The notes: generated by a model from the letters alone, not told the origin. 64,000 bases of DNA from Kineosporia mesophila (GCF_021129235.1 NZ_JAJOMA010000001.1:558001-622000); one strand, 5' to 3'; shown: positions 33,503-43,092, counted from the stretch's first letter. Made by a program: numbers and translations.

Positions 33503-34290
33503 TGGCGCGTCAGCCCGAGGGCCCGCCCCCGCCCCCGGTTGTGCAGAAGCTCCGGCTCCAGTACGCCAAGCGCGGCCGCCTGCGCTTCTCCAGCCACCGC
33601 GATTTCCAGCGGGCGCTGGAGCGGGCTGTGCGCCGGGCCTCGATCCCGATGGCCTACTCGGCCGGTTTCCACCCGCACCCGCGCATCTCCTACGCCAACG
33701 CCGCGCCCACCGGCACGGCCAGCGAGGCCGAGTACATCGAGATCGCCCTGGCCGCGCGCTGTGACCCGGAGGCGCTGCGCACCGCGCTGGACTCCGCACT
33801 GCCCGACGGGCTGGACATCGTCGACGTGGTCGAGGTGACGGCTCCAGGGGTGCTGGCCGACCGGTTGCAGGCCTCGGTCTGGCAGATCGAGCTGTTCACC
33901 GACACGCCCGGGGAAGAGGCTGCGCAGGCGAATGATGCCCGGGTCCGGAGCGTGGTCGAACGCTTCCTGGCGGCCGAACGGGTCGAGGTTCAGCGCATGA
34001 CGAAGAACGGTCTGCGGACTTTTGACGCCCGTGAGGCTGTTCTCCGGATCGAAGTGGAGCCTAGTGTCACATCAAGACCCGGTAACGGTTGTGCGATACT
34101 AAGCTTGGTCGTGCGGCACAACACACCGGCTGTTCGACCCGACGACGTCCTTTCCGCTTTCCGCGCGGTAGCCGACTTCGCGCCTCCGTCACCTCCCCGA
34201 GTGACGCGTCTGGCGCAGGGGCTGCTCGACGAGGCAGACGGATCGGTGACCGACCCACTGGTCCCCGATCGGGACGGCGGCGGCGCCTGA
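33502..34290 (+). CDS. TIGR03936 / DUF2344 radical SAM-associated protein
   Basis: A 262-residue protein starting after a proline-rich lead with the family block LRLQYAKRGRLRFSSHRDFQRAL, then AGFHPHPRISYANA and GTASEAEYIEIAL. The family always accompanies TIGR03960 radical SAM proteins, fused or adjacent; here it overlaps that gene by one base. The last 60 residues are variable. No catalytic residues are recognised. It precedes the RNase E gene by 156 bases. Confidence 0.9.
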   Translation: MARQPEGPPPPPVVQKLRLQYAKRGRLRFSSHRDFQRALERAVRRASIPMAYSAGFHPHPRISYANAAPTGTASEAEYIEIALAARCDPEALRTALDSALPDGLDIVDVVEVTAPGVLADRLQASVWQIELFTDTPGEEAAQANDARVRSVVERFLAAERVEVQRMTKNGLRTFDAREAVLRIEVEPSVTSRPGNGCAILSLVVRHNTPAVRPDDVLSAFRAVADFAPPSPPRVTRLAQGLLDEADGSVTDPLVPDRDGGGA

Positions 34291-34354
34291 CAGGTGCCGC
34301 GCCCCAGCCCTGACCGGCTCAGCGCGCATCGGTACGGCGTAAGGCCTTGACTTC

Positions 34355-34378
34355 CGCCGCGACCAATTTGGCGCGGCG
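34355..34378 (+). other. Hairpin in the RNase E 5' leader
   Basis: CGCCGCG (34355-34361) pairs with CGCGGCG (34372-34378), and CC with GG inside them, around AATTT with one bulged A. RNase E messages in other bacteria are autoregulated through leader structures; whether this one is used is unknown. Confidence 0.35.
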
Positions 34379-34446
34379 ACCTACACGAGTGCCCCGAGCG
34401 GCGCCGAGTCGGTGTGATCGGCGCCCGGGGCGACGGGAGAACGCCC

Positions 34447-37400
34447 GTGGCGAGCAACGAAGAAACACCCGCGGCGACGGACGGCGAAGAACGCGGCGGT
34501 GAGACGGTCTCAGGACTGACATCGTCCGCTCCGCGTGTCGCCGTTGCGGACACCGCAGCGCAGGCCGGCACCACGTCGGCCGGCAGCACGGCAGAGCAGG
34601 CCCCGGTTCCCGACTCCGGCGCGAGCACCGCGCCGGTCGGCGACCCCACCGCGGCCGACCGCTCCAGCTCCGCGAACGACGAGAACGAGAAGAAGACCGA
34701 GACCTCGGCCCGGACCGGGACTCAGGCCCGGACCGAGACGCAGACCACGACTTCGGTCCAGCCGGTCACCGTGGCCAGTGGCGATGCGGTCGCCGGGCCC
34801 GACGCTGCCGCCCCGGGGGCTGGCACCGGCACGACCTCTGGCACGGGCACGACCTCTGGCACGGGCACGACCTCTGAAACCGGCGCAACTTCCGACGCCG
34901 GCACGCCCCCCGACCCGCAGGCTCCGTCCGCCGCGCCTCGCGCCCGCCGCACCCGGGTGCGCGCGACGAAGAAGGCCGCCTCCCGGACTACGGACGAGAC
35001 CGGCGCCGAGATCAACGGTGAGACCGGGACCGGCACTGAGACCGGCACCGGCACTGAGACTGGGACCGGCACTGAGACCGGCACCGACGCCGCGAACGAG
35101 ACTCCGGCCCCGGTGAAGCGGGTCCGCGCCCCCCGTAAGCGTGCCGCCTCCAAGCGGGTGGCCGCCGCCGACCCCGCGGTGGACACGACCGACCCGACAA
35201 CCACCGGTACCGCGACGACCGACCCGACAACCACCGGCACCGCGACGACCGGCACCACGACGACCGGCACCACACCCGACGGCACCACCCCGGCCGCCGA
35301 GGCGGAGACCGCCGCCGCGATCGCGAGCGTCGCCGGTACCGAGGTGGCCCCCGCCGCCCCCGACGCGCTGTTCGCCGAGCCGGCCGCCCCGGTCAAGAAG
35401 ACGACCCGACGCCGCAGCACCCGCAAGGCATCCGCCCCGGTGACCAGTACCGCGGCCCCCGAGACCCTTGAGGTCGAGGAGAACGTGACCGCCGAGACCC
35501 CGGTGACCACGTCGTCCTCTGCTGAGGCCGAGAGCCTTGAGGCCCCGCCGGCCCTGGAAGCCGGGCAGACCGAGAGCGCCCAGGCCTCGGCCCCCGAGCC
35601 GGCGTCCTTCACCGTGACCCGGACCCGGCCGCGTACCCGGGTGCGCTCGGCCGCCGAGCGCGCCGCCGACGCCGCTGCCGAAGAGGCCGCGCAGGCGGCC
35701 CGGGACGAGCAGGCCGTCGCCGAGGCCGCTTCCGCGGAAGCTCCGCCCGCCACCTCCCGCCCGGCGATCATGCCGATCTTCCAGGCACCGGAACCGGTCA
35801 CCTCGCGTCCGCGCCGGGCGGCCTCCCGCCCGGCCGGTCCGCCGAAGAGCGTCGAGGAGCCCGCCCCCCAGGACGAGCCCGCCGAGGACGAGCAGATCGT
35901 CGCCGGGTCGAACCTTCAGGAAGCCGTCGAGGAGGCCATCGGCCTGCTCGACGACGCGGTCGCGGACGCCGACGAGAACGACGACCTGACCGCCGAGGAG
36001 GCCGAGGACGATGCGGCCGACGAGGCCGATGACACCGAGGCCGACGAGGACAGCGACGAGGAGGGCGACGACCAGGAAGAGGCCACCGCCCCCCGCCGTC
36101 GTCGCCGCCGCGGTGGACGTGGCCGCCGGGGCCGCAGCCGGGGCGACTCCCCGGAGCCGTCCGAGCAGCCCGCAGCCGCTGCGGCCCAGACCGCTCAGAT
36201 CCCCTCGACCGCTCAGGACGAGCCGGTCACCGAAGACGCCGAGGCCCCCGACGAGGAGGCGGCCGAGGACGAGGACGGCGAGGAGTCCGGTGAGACGACG
36301 GGCAGCCGCCGTCGTCGTCGTCGCCGCCGTCGTGGCGCTGGTGGCAGCGACGGTGAGGTCACCGTCGACGAGGGCACGACCGTCACCACCCGGGTCCGTG
36401 AGAGCCGCCGCAGCAGCGGGGGCACCAGCAGTGACGACGTCACCTCGGTGCGGGGCTCGACCCGCCTGGAGGCGAAGAAGCAGCGCCGCCGCGAGGGCCG
36501 TGAAGCCGGTCGCCGCCGTCAGATCCTGACCGAGGCCGAGTTCCTGGCCCGGCGCGAGAGCGTCGAGCGCACCATGGTCGTGCGCGAGCGCGACGGCCGC
36601 ACCCAGATCGGCGTGCTGGAAGACGGCGTGCTGGTCGAGCACTACGTGGCCCGCAAGACCCAGACCTCCACGGTCGGCAACGTCTACCTCGGCCGGGTGC
36701 AGAATGTGCTCCCGAGCATGGAGGCCGCGTTCGTCGACATCGGCAAGGGCCGTAACGCCGTGCTCTACGCCGGTGAGGTGAACTGGGACGCCGCCGGCAT
36801 GGAAGGACAGCCGCGCCGCATCGAGCACGCGCTGAAGGCCGGCGACGCCGTGCTCGTGCAGGTCACGAAAGACCCGATCGGCCACAAGGGCGCCCGCCTG
36901 ACCAGCCAGATCTCGATGCCCGGCCGTTACCTGGTGTACGTGCCGGACGGTTCGATGACCGGCATCAGCCGCAAGCTGCCCGACACCGAGCGCACCCGCC
37001 TGAAGAAGATCCTGCGCGAGGTGGTGCCGGACAACGCCGGTGTGATCGTGCGCACGGCCGCCGAGGGCGCCAGCGACGACGAGCTCGAGCGCGACGTCAT
37101 CCGGCTGCAGGCGCAGTGGGAGGACATCTCCGAGAAGGTCTCCACGGCCAGCGCCCCGGCCATGCTCTACGGCGAGCCGGACCTGGCGATCAAGGTCGTG
37201 CGCGACGTCTTCAACGAGGACTTCAACCGCCTGATCATCTCCGGCGACGAGGCCTGGGGCACGCTCCAGGGGTACATCTCGCACGTGGCTCCCGACCTGG
37301 CCCAGCGCCTCGAGCACTGGACCGAGGACAAGGACGTCTTCGCCAAGTTCCGCATCGACGAGCAGCTCGCGAAAGGCCTCGACCGCAAGGTCTGGCTGCC

Positions 37401-37881
37401 CTCCGGCGGTTCGCTGGTGATCGACCGCACCGAGGCGATGACCGTCGTCGACGTCAACACCGGCAAGTTCACCGGTGCCGGCGGAAACCTCGAGGAGACG
37501 GTCACCAAGAACAACCTCGAGGCGGCCGAGGAGGTCGTGCACCAGCTGAGGCTGCGTGACATCGGCGGCATCATCGTGGTCGACTTCATCGACATGGTGC
37601 TCGAGAGCAACCGTGACCTGGTGCTGCGCCGCCTGATGGAGTGCCTGGGCCGCGACCGTACGCGTCACCAGGTCGCCGAGGTCACCTCGCTCGGCCTGGT
37701 GCAGATGACCCGTAAGCGCGTGGGTCAGGGCCTGCTCGAGGTGTTCAGCGAGACCTGTGAGCACTGCGGCGGGCGCGGGCTGATCATGCACGACGAGCCG
37801 GTCGAGAAGAAGCAGCAGGAGAACGGCAACAGTGGCGGCGGCGGTGGCGGCCGTAAGGGCCGTAACAACCACCACCACTGA
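34447..37881 (+). CDS. rne: Ribonuclease E/G family protein
   Basis: A 1144-residue endoribonuclease. Residues 1 to about 680 are disordered and rich in Thr, Gly, Ala, Pro and acidic residues, with short internal repeats and basic RRRRRRGGRGRRGR clusters (about 555-570 and 620-635) that could bind RNA. The catalytic half follows: an S1-like domain (VGNVYLGRVQNVLPSMEAAF), the DNase I-like site with D1002 in VVDVNTGKF and D1046 in VVDFIDM, and the zinc link CEHCGGRG (C1104, C1107). The tail ends in glycines and histidines. N-terminal rather than C-terminal disorder is usual for actinobacteria. The start is GTG 34447 with GGGAGA at 34435-34440; an in-frame GTG at 34414 is less likely. Confidence 0.93.
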   Translation: MASNEETPAATDGEERGGETVSGLTSSAPRVAVADTAAQAGTTSAGSTAEQAPVPDSGASTAPVGDPTAADRSSSANDENEKKTETSARTGTQARTETQTTTSVQPVTVASGDAVAGPDAAAPGAGTGTTSGTGTTSGTGTTSETGATSDAGTPPDPQAPSAAPRARRTRVRATKKAASRTTDETGAEINGETGTGTETGTGTETGTGTETGTDAANETPAPVKRVRAPRKRAASKRVAAADPAVDTTDPTTTGTATTDPTTTGTATTGTTTTGTTPDGTTPAAEAETAAAIASVAGTEVAPAAPDALFAEPAAPVKKTTRRRSTRKASAPVTSTAAPETLEVEENVTAETPVTTSSSAEAESLEAPPALEAGQTESAQASAPEPASFTVTRTRPRTRVRSAAERAADAAAEEAAQAARDEQAVAEAASAEAPPATSRPAIMPIFQAPEPVTSRPRRAASRPAGPPKSVEEPAPQDEPAEDEQIVAGSNLQEAVEEAIGLLDDAVADADENDDLTAEEAEDDAADEADDTEADEDSDEEGDDQEEATAPRRRRRRGGRGRRGRSRGDSPEPSEQPAAAAAQTAQIPSTAQDEPVTEDAEAPDEEAAEDEDGEESGETTGSRRRRRRRRRGAGGSDGEVTVDEGTTVTTRVRESRRSSGGTSSDDVTSVRGSTRLEAKKQRRREGREAGRRRQILTEAEFLARRESVERTMVVRERDGRTQIGVLEDGVLVEHYVARKTQTSTVGNVYLGRVQNVLPSMEAAFVDIGKGRNAVLYAGEVNWDAAGMEGQPRRIEHALKAGDAVLVQVTKDPIGHKGARLTSQISMPGRYLVYVPDGSMTGISRKLPDTERTRLKKILREVVPDNAGVIVRTAAEGASDDELERDVIRLQAQWEDISEKVSTASAPAMLYGEPDLAIKVVRDVFNEDFNRLIISGDEAWGTLQGYISHVAPDLAQRLEHWTEDKDVFAKFRIDEQLAKGLDRKVWLPSGGSLVIDRTEAMTVVDVNTGKFTGAGGNLEETVTKNNLEAAEEVVHQLRLRDIGGIIVVDFIDMVLESNRDLVLRRLMECLGRDRTRHQVAEVTSLGLVQMTRKRVGQGLLEVFSETCEHCGGRGLIMHDEPVEKKQQENGNSGGGGGGRKGRNNHHH

Positions 37882-37907
37882 TTCTTTCCCGAGGACGGGG
37901 CGTCGGG

Positions 37908-39608
37908 ATGCGAATCCGGGCGCCCCGTCTTCGTGGTCGGGGCTGGCTGAACTCGCCCGCGCTCACCCTGGAGGAACTCCGGGGCCAGTACGTGCTGCTC
38001 GATTTCTGGACCGGCGCCTGCGTGAACTGCGTGCACGTGCTGGAAGAACTGCGGCCCCTGGAGGGCCGGCTCACCGTGATCGGCGTTCATTCGCCCAAGT
38101 TCCCCTATGAGGCAACCCCTTCGGCGGTCGAACGGGCAGTGGAGCGCTACCGGGTGCGGCATCCGGTGCTCGACGACGCGGATCTGATCACCTGGGACGC
38201 CTACGCCGTGAAGGCCTGGCCCACCCTGGTTCTCATCGACCCGCAGGGCTACGTGGTGGCCCAGGTGGCGGGGGAGGGGCACGTCGCGGAGCTGGCCGGG
38301 CTGGTCGAGGAACGGCGTACGGACGTCGTGGTCACCGAAAGTCTCCAGGGGACGGTGGTTCACAGCGAAAGCCCGACCGATCTGCGCTTCCCCGGTGGCC
38401 TTCTCGCCCTGCCCGACAACCGCGTCCTGGTCTCCGACACCGGCCACCAGAGTCTCGTGGTCGGTGCCGCGCGGGTGGGCTCCGGTGACCGGGGTCTGGT
38501 CGACGGACCATCCGGAAAGGCCCGTTTCGCCGACCCTCTCGGCCTGGCTCTCCTGCCGCCCGAGGTGGCCGGGCGGGTCGGCTACGACGTCGTGATCGCC
38601 GACAGCGGCAACGACGCGATCCGGGGCCTGCGCCTCGACGATCTCTCGACCACCACGGTGGCCACCGGCATTTCGACGCCCGGCGACGTCGCCTGGTTCG
38701 ACGGCCGGATCGTCGTGGCGGTCACCGGGCGGCACCAGCTCTGGGCGGTGAACCCGTTCGACGGATCCACCGGGGTTCTCGCCGGGACCGGCAAGGAAGG
38801 GCTGGTGGACGGACCGGCCGCGACGGCCTGGTTCGCCCAGCCCTCGGGGCTCTGCGTGGGGGCCGGTGGACTGTGGATCGCCGATGCGGAGAGCTCGGCG
38901 CTGCGTCTGCTCTACCTCACCGAGGTCGGTCTGCAGGTCAGAACGGCCGTGGGACAAGGGCTTTTCGAGTTCGGACGGCAGGACGGCGACGGCTGGGACG
39001 CCCGCCTGCAGCATCCTCTCGGCGTGCAGGTGCTGCCCGGCGGGGCGGTGGCGATCGCCGACACCTACAACGGATCGGTGCGGCGCTACGACCCGCACAC
39101 CGACCAGGTGACCACCCTGCAGACGGATCTGGGAGAGCCCTCGGGGCTGGCGGTCGTCCATCAGCAATTGGTGGTTGCCGATGCGGGGCACCATCGGTTG
39201 CGCTTCTTGACAATGATGGACGAGGAACACCTCCCATCGCCCACCCGGGTTCCCGTCACCGACGTGAGCCCCGGAAAGGTTCGTCTGGCAGTGGCCTTCG
39301 ACCCTCCGCCGGGGGAGGAGGTGGATCTGCGCGAGGGCGACCAGGCCTGGCTGCGCGTCACCCCCTACCCGCCCGCGCTGCTGACCGAAGGTGCCGGTGC
39401 GGCAACCGACCTCACCCGTGATCTGACCTTCGGGGGTGACCTGTCCGGCGGGCGGGTCAACGGCTGGCTGCTCGTCGAGGCCCGGGCGGCGTCCTGCGAC
39501 GTCGAGCAAGGGCCGGGCGCGGTGTGTCACCTGCACCGGCAGCGCTGGGAGGTACCGCTGCGGCTGGTACCGGGCTCCTCGTCGGAGATCGCCCTAACGC
39601 TGGCGTGA
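37908..39608 (+). CDS. NHL-repeat protein with N-terminal thioredoxin-like domain
   Basis: A 566-residue protein combining a thioredoxin-like fold (about 20-140; LLDFWTGACVNCVHVLEEL with the CVNC redox pair) with NHL/beta-propeller blades (about 160-440; NRVLVSDTGHQSLVV, VVIADSGNDAIRG, GGAVAIADTYNGSV) and a C-terminal beta domain. The layout matches the NHLRC2-type family found in bacteria and animals. No signal peptide, so cytoplasmic. The start is ATG 37908, 26 bases after the RNase E stop, so it may be read through from it. It overlaps the convergent DoxX gene by 15 bases. Its partners are not known. Confidence 0.88.
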   Translation: MRIRAPRLRGRGWLNSPALTLEELRGQYVLLDFWTGACVNCVHVLEELRPLEGRLTVIGVHSPKFPYEATPSAVERAVERYRVRHPVLDDADLITWDAYAVKAWPTLVLIDPQGYVVAQVAGEGHVAELAGLVEERRTDVVVTESLQGTVVHSESPTDLRFPGGLLALPDNRVLVSDTGHQSLVVGAARVGSGDRGLVDGPSGKARFADPLGLALLPPEVAGRVGYDVVIADSGNDAIRGLRLDDLSTTTVATGISTPGDVAWFDGRIVVAVTGRHQLWAVNPFDGSTGVLAGTGKEGLVDGPAATAWFAQPSGLCVGAGGLWIADAESSALRLLYLTEVGLQVRTAVGQGLFEFGRQDGDGWDARLQHPLGVQVLPGGAVAIADTYNGSVRRYDPHTDQVTTLQTDLGEPSGLAVVHQQLVVADAGHHRLRFLTMMDEEHLPSPTRVPVTDVSPGKVRLAVAFDPPPGEEVDLREGDQAWLRVTPYPPALLTEGAGAATDLTRDLTFGGDLSGGRVNGWLLVEARAASCDVEQGPGAVCHLHRQRWEVPLRLVPGSSSEIALTLA

Positions 39609-39962
39609 GGCCCGCAGGGCCCAGAGCACCAGGGGCGCCTGCAACGGGAGCCGGGCCACGGTCGCGGCCTTCTTCGCGGAACTGGCCCGCGGGGAGCGCA
39701 GGGCCCGGGCGGCCATGTAGACGTTGCCCGGGAAGACACCCACGAAGAGCGCTGCGGCGGCGAGACATCCGGCCTGCCGGGTGCGGGGCACGGCGATCGC
39801 CGCGGCCACCGCGAGCTCGGCCGCGCCGGAGCCCGCGATCCAGGCCGCGCGACCACCGGGCAACTGTGGCGGCACGACCTGCTCGAAGAACTTCGGCCGG
39901 GCGAAATGGCTGGCGCCGGCCGCGGCCAGGAAGATCGACAGGGACGTGGCGGTGCTGTTCAC
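39594..39962 (-). CDS. DoxX-like small membrane protein
   Basis: A 122-residue protein with four hydrophobic segments (SLSIFLAAAGASHF, AAELAVAAAIAV, AAALFVGVFPGNVYMA and a C-terminal one), resembling DoxX/MauE-like proteins. The start is GTG 39962: its GTGA overlaps the stop of the upstream SDR gene, and GAGG lies six bases before. The two therefore form a coupled operon on the minus strand. Role unknown. Confidence 0.8.
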   Translation of the reverse strand: MNSTATSLSIFLAAAGASHFARPKFFEQVVPPQLPGGRAAWIAGSGAAELAVAAAIAVPRTRQAGCLAAAALFVGVFPGNVYMAARALRSPRASSAKKAATVARLPLQAPLVLWALRASRQR

Positions 39963-40843
39963 GGGTACCTCACTCCGGTCAGTTCCTCGGCTCTCTCCCA
40001 CAGTCTCGCCGAGATCTTCTCGTCGTGGGAGGCGGTGCTCGATGCCGCCGGCCCGGGGTAGCCACGCACCTCACCCGGTCCGGTCGGGCCGTAGTAGCCG
40101 CCGGGGGAGACGTCCGGGCCGGCCGCCGCGAGGAGCAGGGCCAGGGCGCCCATCTCGGCGGAGTGCCCGGCCACCCGGGAACTCAGCGACAGCACGGCGC
40201 CCTGCACGCGGGAGCCGGTGTGCGTGGTGAGCCCGGTCTTCGCGATGCCCGGATGGGCCGCGACCGACAGCACGTCCGATCCCTGCGCGGCCAGCCGGCG
40301 CTGCAGCTCGCGGGCGAACATCAGGTCGGCCAGCTTGGACTGCGCGTAGGCGCCCCAGCGGGCGTACCGGCGCTGTTCCCAGTTCAGGTCGTCCAGATCG
40401 ATGCGGCCTCGCCGGTGCATCACGCTGGAGAGCGTCACCACCCGCTGCGTGATCTGCGGCAGCAGCAGGCCGGTGAGAGCGAAGGGCCCGAGGAAGTTCG
40501 TGCCCAGGTGCAGCTCGAACCCGTCTTTCGTGGTGCCCTGCGGCACGGCCATCACGCCGGCGTTGTTGACAAGCACATCGAGGCGGCCCACCCGCTCGGG
40601 AAACGCCCGCACCGAGTCCAGGTCGGCCAGGTCGAGGGGCAGCACCCGCACGTCACCGGTCATCGTCCCGGCCGCGCTCTCGCCCCGGGCCACGTCCCGG
40701 CAGGCCAGCACCACGCTCGCGCCCCGTGCGGCCAGGGCCCCGGCGGCGATCGCCCCGATGCCGCCGTTCCCGCCGGTCACCACCACGACCCGGCCGTGCT
40801 GATCCGGTATGTGCTGGTTGATCCAGGAATTCGAGGCGGCCAC
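39959..40843 (-). CDS. SDR family oxidoreductase (retinol dehydrogenase-like)
   Basis: A 294-residue short-chain dehydrogenase: TGGNGGIGAIAAGAL cofactor loop, LVNNAGVMAVP, catalytic Ser in VTLSSVMHRRG and YAQSK for the YxxxK motif, then AHPGIAKTGL. This is the layout of the retinol/WW-domain dehydrogenase-like group common in actinomycetes. The start is ATG 40843. It is first gene of a two-gene minus-strand operon with the DoxX-like gene. Substrate unknown. Confidence 0.92.
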   Translation of the reverse strand: MAASNSWINQHIPDQHGRVVVVTGGNGGIGAIAAGALAARGASVVLACRDVARGESAAGTMTGDVRVLPLDLADLDSVRAFPERVGRLDVLVNNAGVMAVPQGTTKDGFELHLGTNFLGPFALTGLLLPQITQRVVTLSSVMHRRGRIDLDDLNWEQRRYARWGAYAQSKLADLMFARELQRRLAAQGSDVLSVAAHPGIAKTGLTTHTGSRVQGAVLSLSSRVAGHSAEMGALALLLAAAGPDVSPGGYYGPTGPGEVRGYPGPAASSTASHDEKISARLWERAEELTGVRYP

Positions 40844-40881
40844 GGTCGTCAGCCTAGGCTCTGTCCGACAGGTGTACCGCT

Positions 40882-41931
40882 TCAGGCACGCACGCCGACC
40901 TGGTCGCGTCCACCCCTCTTCGCCTCGTACAGCGCCTCGTCGGCCGAGGCGTACAGCTGTGGCAGGTCACCGGCCTCGGTCGGGGCGTGCGCGACACCGA
41001 TGCTGACGCTGATGGGCAGCATCGTTCCGTCGCTCAGCTCCAGCGGGGAGTCACGCACGGCGCTCACCAGTTGCTCGGCCCGGCGCACCGCCACGTCGTG
41101 GTCGCAGCCGGGCAGCAGCACGGCCAGCTCGTCGCCCCCGAGCCGGCCGATCACCGAGTCCGGGCGGGTGTTCGCCGCGATCACGGCGGCCAGATGCTGC
41201 AGGGCCGCATCGCCCACCGGGTGGCCGTGGGTGTCGTTGATGCTCTTGAACCGGTCCACGTCGATGAGCAGCAGCGCGGTGCCCACCGCGTGCTGCCCGG
41301 CGGAGATGGCTCCCTGCGCGGCCTCGTCCAGTACTCGCCGGGTGACCAGACCCGTCAGTGGGTCCACGCCGGCCAGGGCGGCCAGGCGGGCGGCCATGCG
41401 CCGGCGGGCGGTGCCGTTGCGGGTGAGGACGGCGGAACAGATGACCTGAGTGATCGTCAGGTAGCTGAGAATCCGGACCGCACCGGCGGCCGGGGTCAGG
41501 GCGAAGAGCAGGGCCGCGTCACTGCCCACGGCGTACAGCAGGGACAGATAGGAGCCGGCCGGTCTCAGGACCGCGCCACCGTAGATCACCGGCAGGGTGG
41601 AGGTCAGGAGCGTGGCGGCACCGGCATCGCGTTTGGCCAGGGCCATTCCGGTCAGGAGAGCCCCACAGGTCAGGGACAGAAGGAAGAAGGTGACGACCGG
41701 CAGGCGATGGCCGTAGCGGATCAGTACCAGAGGAAAAGCCAGGAGGAAGATCGGGAAGAGGAGATTCCAGAGCCGGGCTGCCCCGGTGTACGGCGTGATC
41801 GCCCCGTCGATGACCATCGCGGTACCCGCGGCCAGCATCATCCCGATCGCGGCGGGGTTCGCCTCGGGAGCTTCCCAGGCTCCCACCCGGGCTCCCCATT
41901 GCTCGATCAGGCCCTGTCGGCGCTCACTCAT
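40882..41931 (-). CDS. Membrane-anchored diguanylate cyclase (GGDEF domain)
   Basis: A 349-residue protein: about six hydrophobic helices (about 25-180), then a GGDEF domain (about 185-345) with DPLTGLVTRRVLDEA, LLIDVDRFKSINDTHGH and an active-site loop reading GGDEL at 265-269 instead of GGDEF. The usual inhibitory RxxD is not kept (R256 but S259). It should make cyclic di-GMP from two GTP if the Leu substitution is tolerated. The start is ATG 41931 behind a G-rich GGGGGACGGGA; an upstream in-frame ATG at 41991 looks non-coding. Divergent from rplU. Confidence 0.9.
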   Translation of the reverse strand: MSERRQGLIEQWGARVGAWEAPEANPAAIGMMLAAGTAMVIDGAITPYTGAARLWNLLFPIFLLAFPLVLIRYGHRLPVVTFFLLSLTCGALLTGMALAKRDAGAATLLTSTLPVIYGGAVLRPAGSYLSLLYAVGSDAALLFALTPAAGAVRILSYLTITQVICSAVLTRNGTARRRMAARLAALAGVDPLTGLVTRRVLDEAAQGAISAGQHAVGTALLLIDVDRFKSINDTHGHPVGDAALQHLAAVIAANTRPDSVIGRLGGDELAVLLPGCDHDVAVRRAEQLVSAVRDSPLELSDGTMLPISVSIGVAHAPTEAGDLPQLYASADEALYEAKRGGRDQVGVRA

Positions 41932-42038
41932 TCCCGTCCCCCTCGCCCCGTCTCCGGGAGAGGTCGGCAGAAACCCCCGTCGACCTGACATGATGGGGCC
42001 GCAGTACGGTGCGCGATCAGGTCTACCGAGGAGCGGGT

Positions 42039-42067
42039 TTGCTCCTGGGCCTCGCTATCCGTAGTCT
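42039..42067 (+). promoter_or_regulatory. Promoter of rplU-rpmA
   Basis: TTGCTC (42039-42044) and TAGTCT (42062-42067) are 17 bases apart, a SigA-type pair. The leader of about 100 bases contains a small hairpin (CACCCT-CC-AGGGTG, 42114-42127), possibly a ribosomal-protein leader structure. Confidence 0.6.
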
Positions 42068-42175
42068 TTACTGCGGTGCGCCGCGTGGCATCGATATGCC
42101 TGCGTTGAGCCCTCACCCTCCAGGGTGTCGGGGAGAGACTCGCACCCCCTTGAACCGACCGGAGAGTGATTTCAC

Positions 42176-42484
42176 GTGTACGCGATCGTCCGCGCTGGTG
42201 GCCGCCAGGAGAAGGTTGCCGTTGGCGACGTCCTCATCGTTGACAAGGTCGCTGGTGCGCCCGGCGACGCGGTGGACCTGGTTCCCCTGCTGCTGGTTGA
42301 CGGCACCGACGTGACCAGCGCCGCCGACGCCCTGGCCAAGGTCAGCATCGCCGCTGAGATCGTCGAGGCCACCAAGGGCCCGAAGATCATCATCCAGAAG
42401 TACAAGAACAAGACCGGGTACAAGAAGCGCCAGGGCCACCGCCAGCCGCTGACGACCATCAAGATCACCGGTATCACCAAGTAG
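42176..42484 (+). CDS. rplU: 50S ribosomal protein L21
   Basis: A 102-residue large-subunit protein: [17 protein letters not shown] opens, and [19 protein letters not shown] closes, the classical L21 ends. The start is GTG 42176 with GGAG at 42161-42164. First gene of the rplU-rpmA operon, with obgE after a terminator. Confidence 0.98.
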   Translation: MYAIVRAGGRQEKVAVGDVLIVDKVAGAPGDAVDLVPLLLVDGTDVTSAADALAKVSIAAEIVEATKGPKIIIQKYKNKTGYKKRQGHRQPLTTIKITGITK

Positions 42485-42516
42485 TCAACGGCTGAGCAGA
42501 AGGCAGGCAGACAGAC

Positions 42517-42771
42517 ATGGCACACAAGAAGGGCGCAAGCTCCTCCCGGAACGGCCGCGACTCGAACGCCCAGCGTCTCGGGGTCAAGCGGTTCGGTGGC
42601 CAGCAGGTCAACGCCGGTGAGATCATCGTGCGCCAGCGCGGCACCCACTTCCACCCGGGTGAGAACGTCGGCCGGGGCAAGGACGACACCCTGTTCGCCC
42701 TGACCCCGGGCGCGGTCGAGTTCGGCCAGCGTCGCGGTCGTCGGATCGTCAGCATCGTCGGCGCCGAGTAA
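42517..42771 (+). CDS. rpmA: 50S ribosomal protein L27
   Basis: An 84-residue large-subunit protein beginning [19 protein letters not shown], the conserved L27 start, with no N-terminal prepeptide to be cleaved. The C-terminus has the [16 protein letters not shown] strand. It lies 33 bases after rplU and is followed by a strong terminator. Confidence 0.98.
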   Translation: MAHKKGASSSRNGRDSNAQRLGVKRFGGQQVNAGEIIVRQRGTHFHPGENVGRGKDDTLFALTPGAVEFGQRRGRRIVSIVGAE

Positions 42772-42795
42772 GGCTGCGGCACACACGAGCTTTTC

Positions 42796-42833
42796 GCGAA
42801 GGGCGGGCCGGGGTCTCCCGGCTCGCCCTTCGC
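42796..42833 (+). terminator. Terminator of the rplU-rpmA operon
   Basis: A 17-bp stem (42796-42812 with 42817-42833, one mismatch) and a four-base loop followed by TGTTCTT, 25 bases after rpmA. Confidence 0.85.
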
Positions 42834-43017
42834 TGTTCTTCCGGCGGAAAAGCAGTTCAGCATGTCGTCCTCAACAGCTCCACACGCTGCCCGGGAGATG
42901 TCCTGAACCCACCTGACCGGTGGGTAATACGACAACGTTGCACGGATCAGGAATCGCGCAGGGCCGATGACGTCCCCGGGCCAGACCGGTGTCCGTCACT
43001 TGAGCTCTCAGCGAGCA

Positions 43018-43046
43018 GTCAGTTCGCGCTGGTACCCCGAACTGAC
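43018..43046. other. Inverted repeat in the obgE upstream region
   Basis: GTCAGTTCG (43018-43026) and its complement CGAACTGAC (43038-43046) flank an 11-base spacer, 47 bases before obgE. It could be a regulator site or a leader hairpin. The rest of 42834-43092 shows a second small dyad (ACCCACC/GGTGGGT, 42907-42925) but no gene. Confidence 0.45.
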
Positions 43047-43092
43047 CACATTCACTACGGGCGGGGTACCACCGAAGAGAGCAGAGGCCGGC

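Noticed and set aside
42050-42175. Known ribosomal-protein leader riboswitch-like element before rplU
   Set aside because: Only one six-base-pair hairpin is visible; I could not match it to a defined L21 leader fold.
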